Below are positions 62,815-64,000 of a stretch of 64,000 bases of DNA, piece after piece; position 1 is the first letter of the stretch; each line of letters opens with the position of its first letter. The stretch lies in the NCBI RefSeq assembly GCF_009720825.1, contig NZ_WNKY01000003.1, positions 124,001 to 188,000 on the forward strand, given 5' to 3'. Below the pieces are notes generated by a model that ran no database searches, was not told the origin of the DNA, and saw only the letters and a list, made by a program, of their open reading frames with translations. The DNA comes from Duganella radicis (GTDB taxonomy: Bacteria > Pseudomonadota > Gammaproteobacteria > Burkholderiales > Burkholderiaceae_D). A program made the translations under genes and the position numbers.

Positions 62815-63558
62815 TCAGCGGGCGCTGTCGATGATGGAGCCGCCATCAGGGGTGAGGCTTGATCCGGTGATGAATTGGCTGTCTTTGCTGGCCAGGAAGA
62901 GCACGACCGGCGCGATGTCTTCTTCTGGCGATCCATACCGGCCAAGAGGATTGGTCGGTGCCGGCACATTGGCTTCCGGGCCCCATGTCTCGGCGACGGG
63001 CAGTACGTTGTTCACGGTGATTTTATCGGCAGCCCATTCGCGCGCGGCGGTTCGCGTCAGCGCGCGTACCGCCTCTTTCGCCATGTTGTAGGGGCCATAC
63101 CCGGCCAGGCCGACCACACCGGCCATGGAGCCGAAGTTGATGATGCGTCCCTCGCCACTCTTTTTGAGGTGGGGGTAGGCCGCCTGCATGGCGCGCAGAT
63201 AGGCGACCGGGCCCAGGTCGAAGTTGCGCTGTAGCTGTTCAGCCGACAGGTCGAGAATGGATGAGAAGGGCGCACTTGGATCGAAGGCGTTGTTGACGAG
63301 GATGTCGATGCCGCCGTACAAGGACGCCACTTTCTCGATTGCCGCCTTGAGTTGTTCCGCGTTGCCGATATCGCACGGGATGCCAACCGCAGTGCCGCCG
63401 GTCGCCGTAATGCTGGCCACGACAGCGTCCACGTTCGCGGGTGTGAGCGACAGCACCGCCACTTTGGCTCCCTCCGCTGCGAACAATTTGGCGGTGGCAC
63501 GGCCGATGCCGCGCCCCGCGCCGGTGACGATGGCTACTTTTCCGGTAAGTCGGGACAT
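62815..63558 (-). CDS. Short-chain dehydrogenase/reductase (SDR)
   Basis: 247 aa from ATG 63558 after AAGGAGAAACTC. The Rossmann motif is TGAGRGIG near residues 12-19, NNA follows, the catalytic Ser is in INFGSMAG, and Tyr157 and Lys161 are in YNMAKEA. The tail FITGSSLTPDGG is the usual classical-SDR ending. Coenzyme preference leans to NADP because of the Arg after the glycine motif, but this is uncertain. It is 17 bases after the DoxX-like gene on the same strand, so the two are probably co-transcribed. Substrate unknown. Confidence 0.93.
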   Translation of the reverse strand: MSRLTGKVAIVTGAGRGIGRATAKLFAAEGAKVAVLSLTPANVDAVVASITATGGTAVGIPCDIGNAEQLKAAIEKVASLYGGIDILVNNAFDPSAPFSSILDLSAEQLQRNFDLGPVAYLRAMQAAYPHLKKSGEGRIINFGSMAGVVGLAGYGPYNMAKEAVRALTRTAAREWAADKITVNNVLPVAETWGPEANVPAPTNPLGRYGSPEEDIAPVVLFLASKDSQFITGSSLTPDGGSIIDSAR

Positions 63559-63575
63559 GAGTTTCTCCTTTGCAG

Positions 63576-63983
63576 TTAAGAATGGCTTGGTTGGATTGCC
63601 GCGGTCACGCCATAAGGCGAGGGGATGTCGCGGGCAATGTTTTGGGTGGTGAACGAGACGATCAGCAGCACGAGGCCAACCGCCGCCGGCAGCGCGCCCT
63701 TGGGTTTGCGGACGCCGAGATGCGCCGAACCGGACAACAGCAGGTGGTAGAACATGCCGGCATAGGCCAGGTCGCTCAGCGGCACGCTGTAGCGCGACAG
63801 GATGGCCAGCGGCCCCAGCACTTTCACGACTGCCATCAGCGGCACAAGGTAGCTGGCCGGATAGTTCAGCTCGCGCAGGGTTTGAAGCACCCAATCTTTT
63901 CTGACGATGTATAGCGTCGAGGACGCCAGATAGAGCAATGCCAGTAAGGCGGTACTAATCCAGTATGCGTAGGTTGCAGCCAT
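63576..63983 (-). CDS. DoxX-like integral membrane protein
   Basis: 135 aa with four predicted membrane helices (about 7-26, 44-62, 70-90, 98-115). STALLALLYLASSTLYIVRKDW and YLVPLMAVVKVLGPLAIL are typical of the DoxX/DoxX-like family, found next to small oxidoreductases. Its function in this context is unknown. The start ATG 63983 lies 17 bases from the window end, so its promoter or any upstream operon partner is out of view. Confidence 0.85.
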   Translation of the reverse strand: MAATYAYWISTALLALLYLASSTLYIVRKDWVLQTLRELNYPASYLVPLMAVVKVLGPLAILSRYSVPLSDLAYAGMFYHLLLSGSAHLGVRKPKGALPAAVGLVLLIVSFTTQNIARDIPSPYGVTAAIQPSHS

Positions 63984-64000
63984 GAGTGGGTTCCTTGAGT

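Overview
The window reads as a chromosomal segment of a GC-rich beta-proteobacterium. An Oxalobacteraceae member such as Massilia, Duganella or a relative is my best inference. It rests on strongly G/C-biased third codon positions in most genes, the DUF1302/DUF1329/YCF48/MMPL gene set, the density of TonB/glycoside hydrolase genes, and TctE/TctD-like signalling. No rRNA or tRNA gene, CRISPR array or insertion sequence was recognised.

Region 1 (1-26.2 kb) is devoted to plant polymers and glycosides. A secreted catalase, cut by the window edge, and a GH74 xyloglucanase diverge at the left end. A minus-strand operon runs response regulator, sensor kinase, ABC sugar-binding protein (broken by a one-base frameshift), GH3 beta-glucosidase and IclR regulator. 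Divergent from it is a plus-strand operon of TonB receptor, tannase/feruloyl-esterase family hydrolase, GH106 alpha-L-rhamnosidase, HSL-type esterase and a small NTF2-fold protein. A GH43 enzyme, a type-B carboxylesterase, an isoaspartyl peptidase, a GlsB/YeaQ membrane protein, a class II UvrA and a GH1 glycosidase follow.

Region 2 (26.2-35.5 kb and 52.6-59.2 kb) looks like one aromatic-catabolism regulon in two halves. The left half has DUF1302, DUF1329, YCF48-like, MMPL/RND and cache proteins, then a zinc-type dehydrogenase, an NTF2-fold protein and a VOC (extradiol-like) protein. The right half has a GntR/FCD regulator, MhpA-like flavoprotein hydroxylase, aldehyde dehydrogenase, FAH-family protein, DUF1185 protein, cupin and nitroreductase. 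Four promoters in the two halves carry related 14-base sites, of type TTTTnTGCnnAAAA, whose cores repeat at exactly 19 bp. This ties the halves together. With GH106, GH1, GH3 and tannase nearby, rhamnosylated or esterified plant phenolics such as flavonoid glycosides are a plausible substrate; this is inference.

Region 3 (35.6-52.6 kb) sits between those halves and is visibly less G/C-rich. It is a tightly spaced six-gene operon: Fic AMP-transferase, 1766-aa DEAD-family helicase with DUF1998/MZB domain, SNF2-type helicase, 1501-aa Eco57I/PglX-like adenine methyltransferase, SMC-like ATPase and HNH endonuclease. It resembles a DISARM/Druantia-type anti-phage island but does not match the canonical composition of either as I know them. 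It is the most interesting part of the window. Its promoter has an unusual operator array of two direct and two inverted GGGGTAAT-like sites.

Region 4 (59.2-64 kb) holds an azlC-azlD-panB operon divergent from an Lrp-type regulator, an XRE-ImmA metallopeptidase regulator with an operator palindrome abutting its start codon, a short-chain dehydrogenase and a DoxX-like membrane protein.
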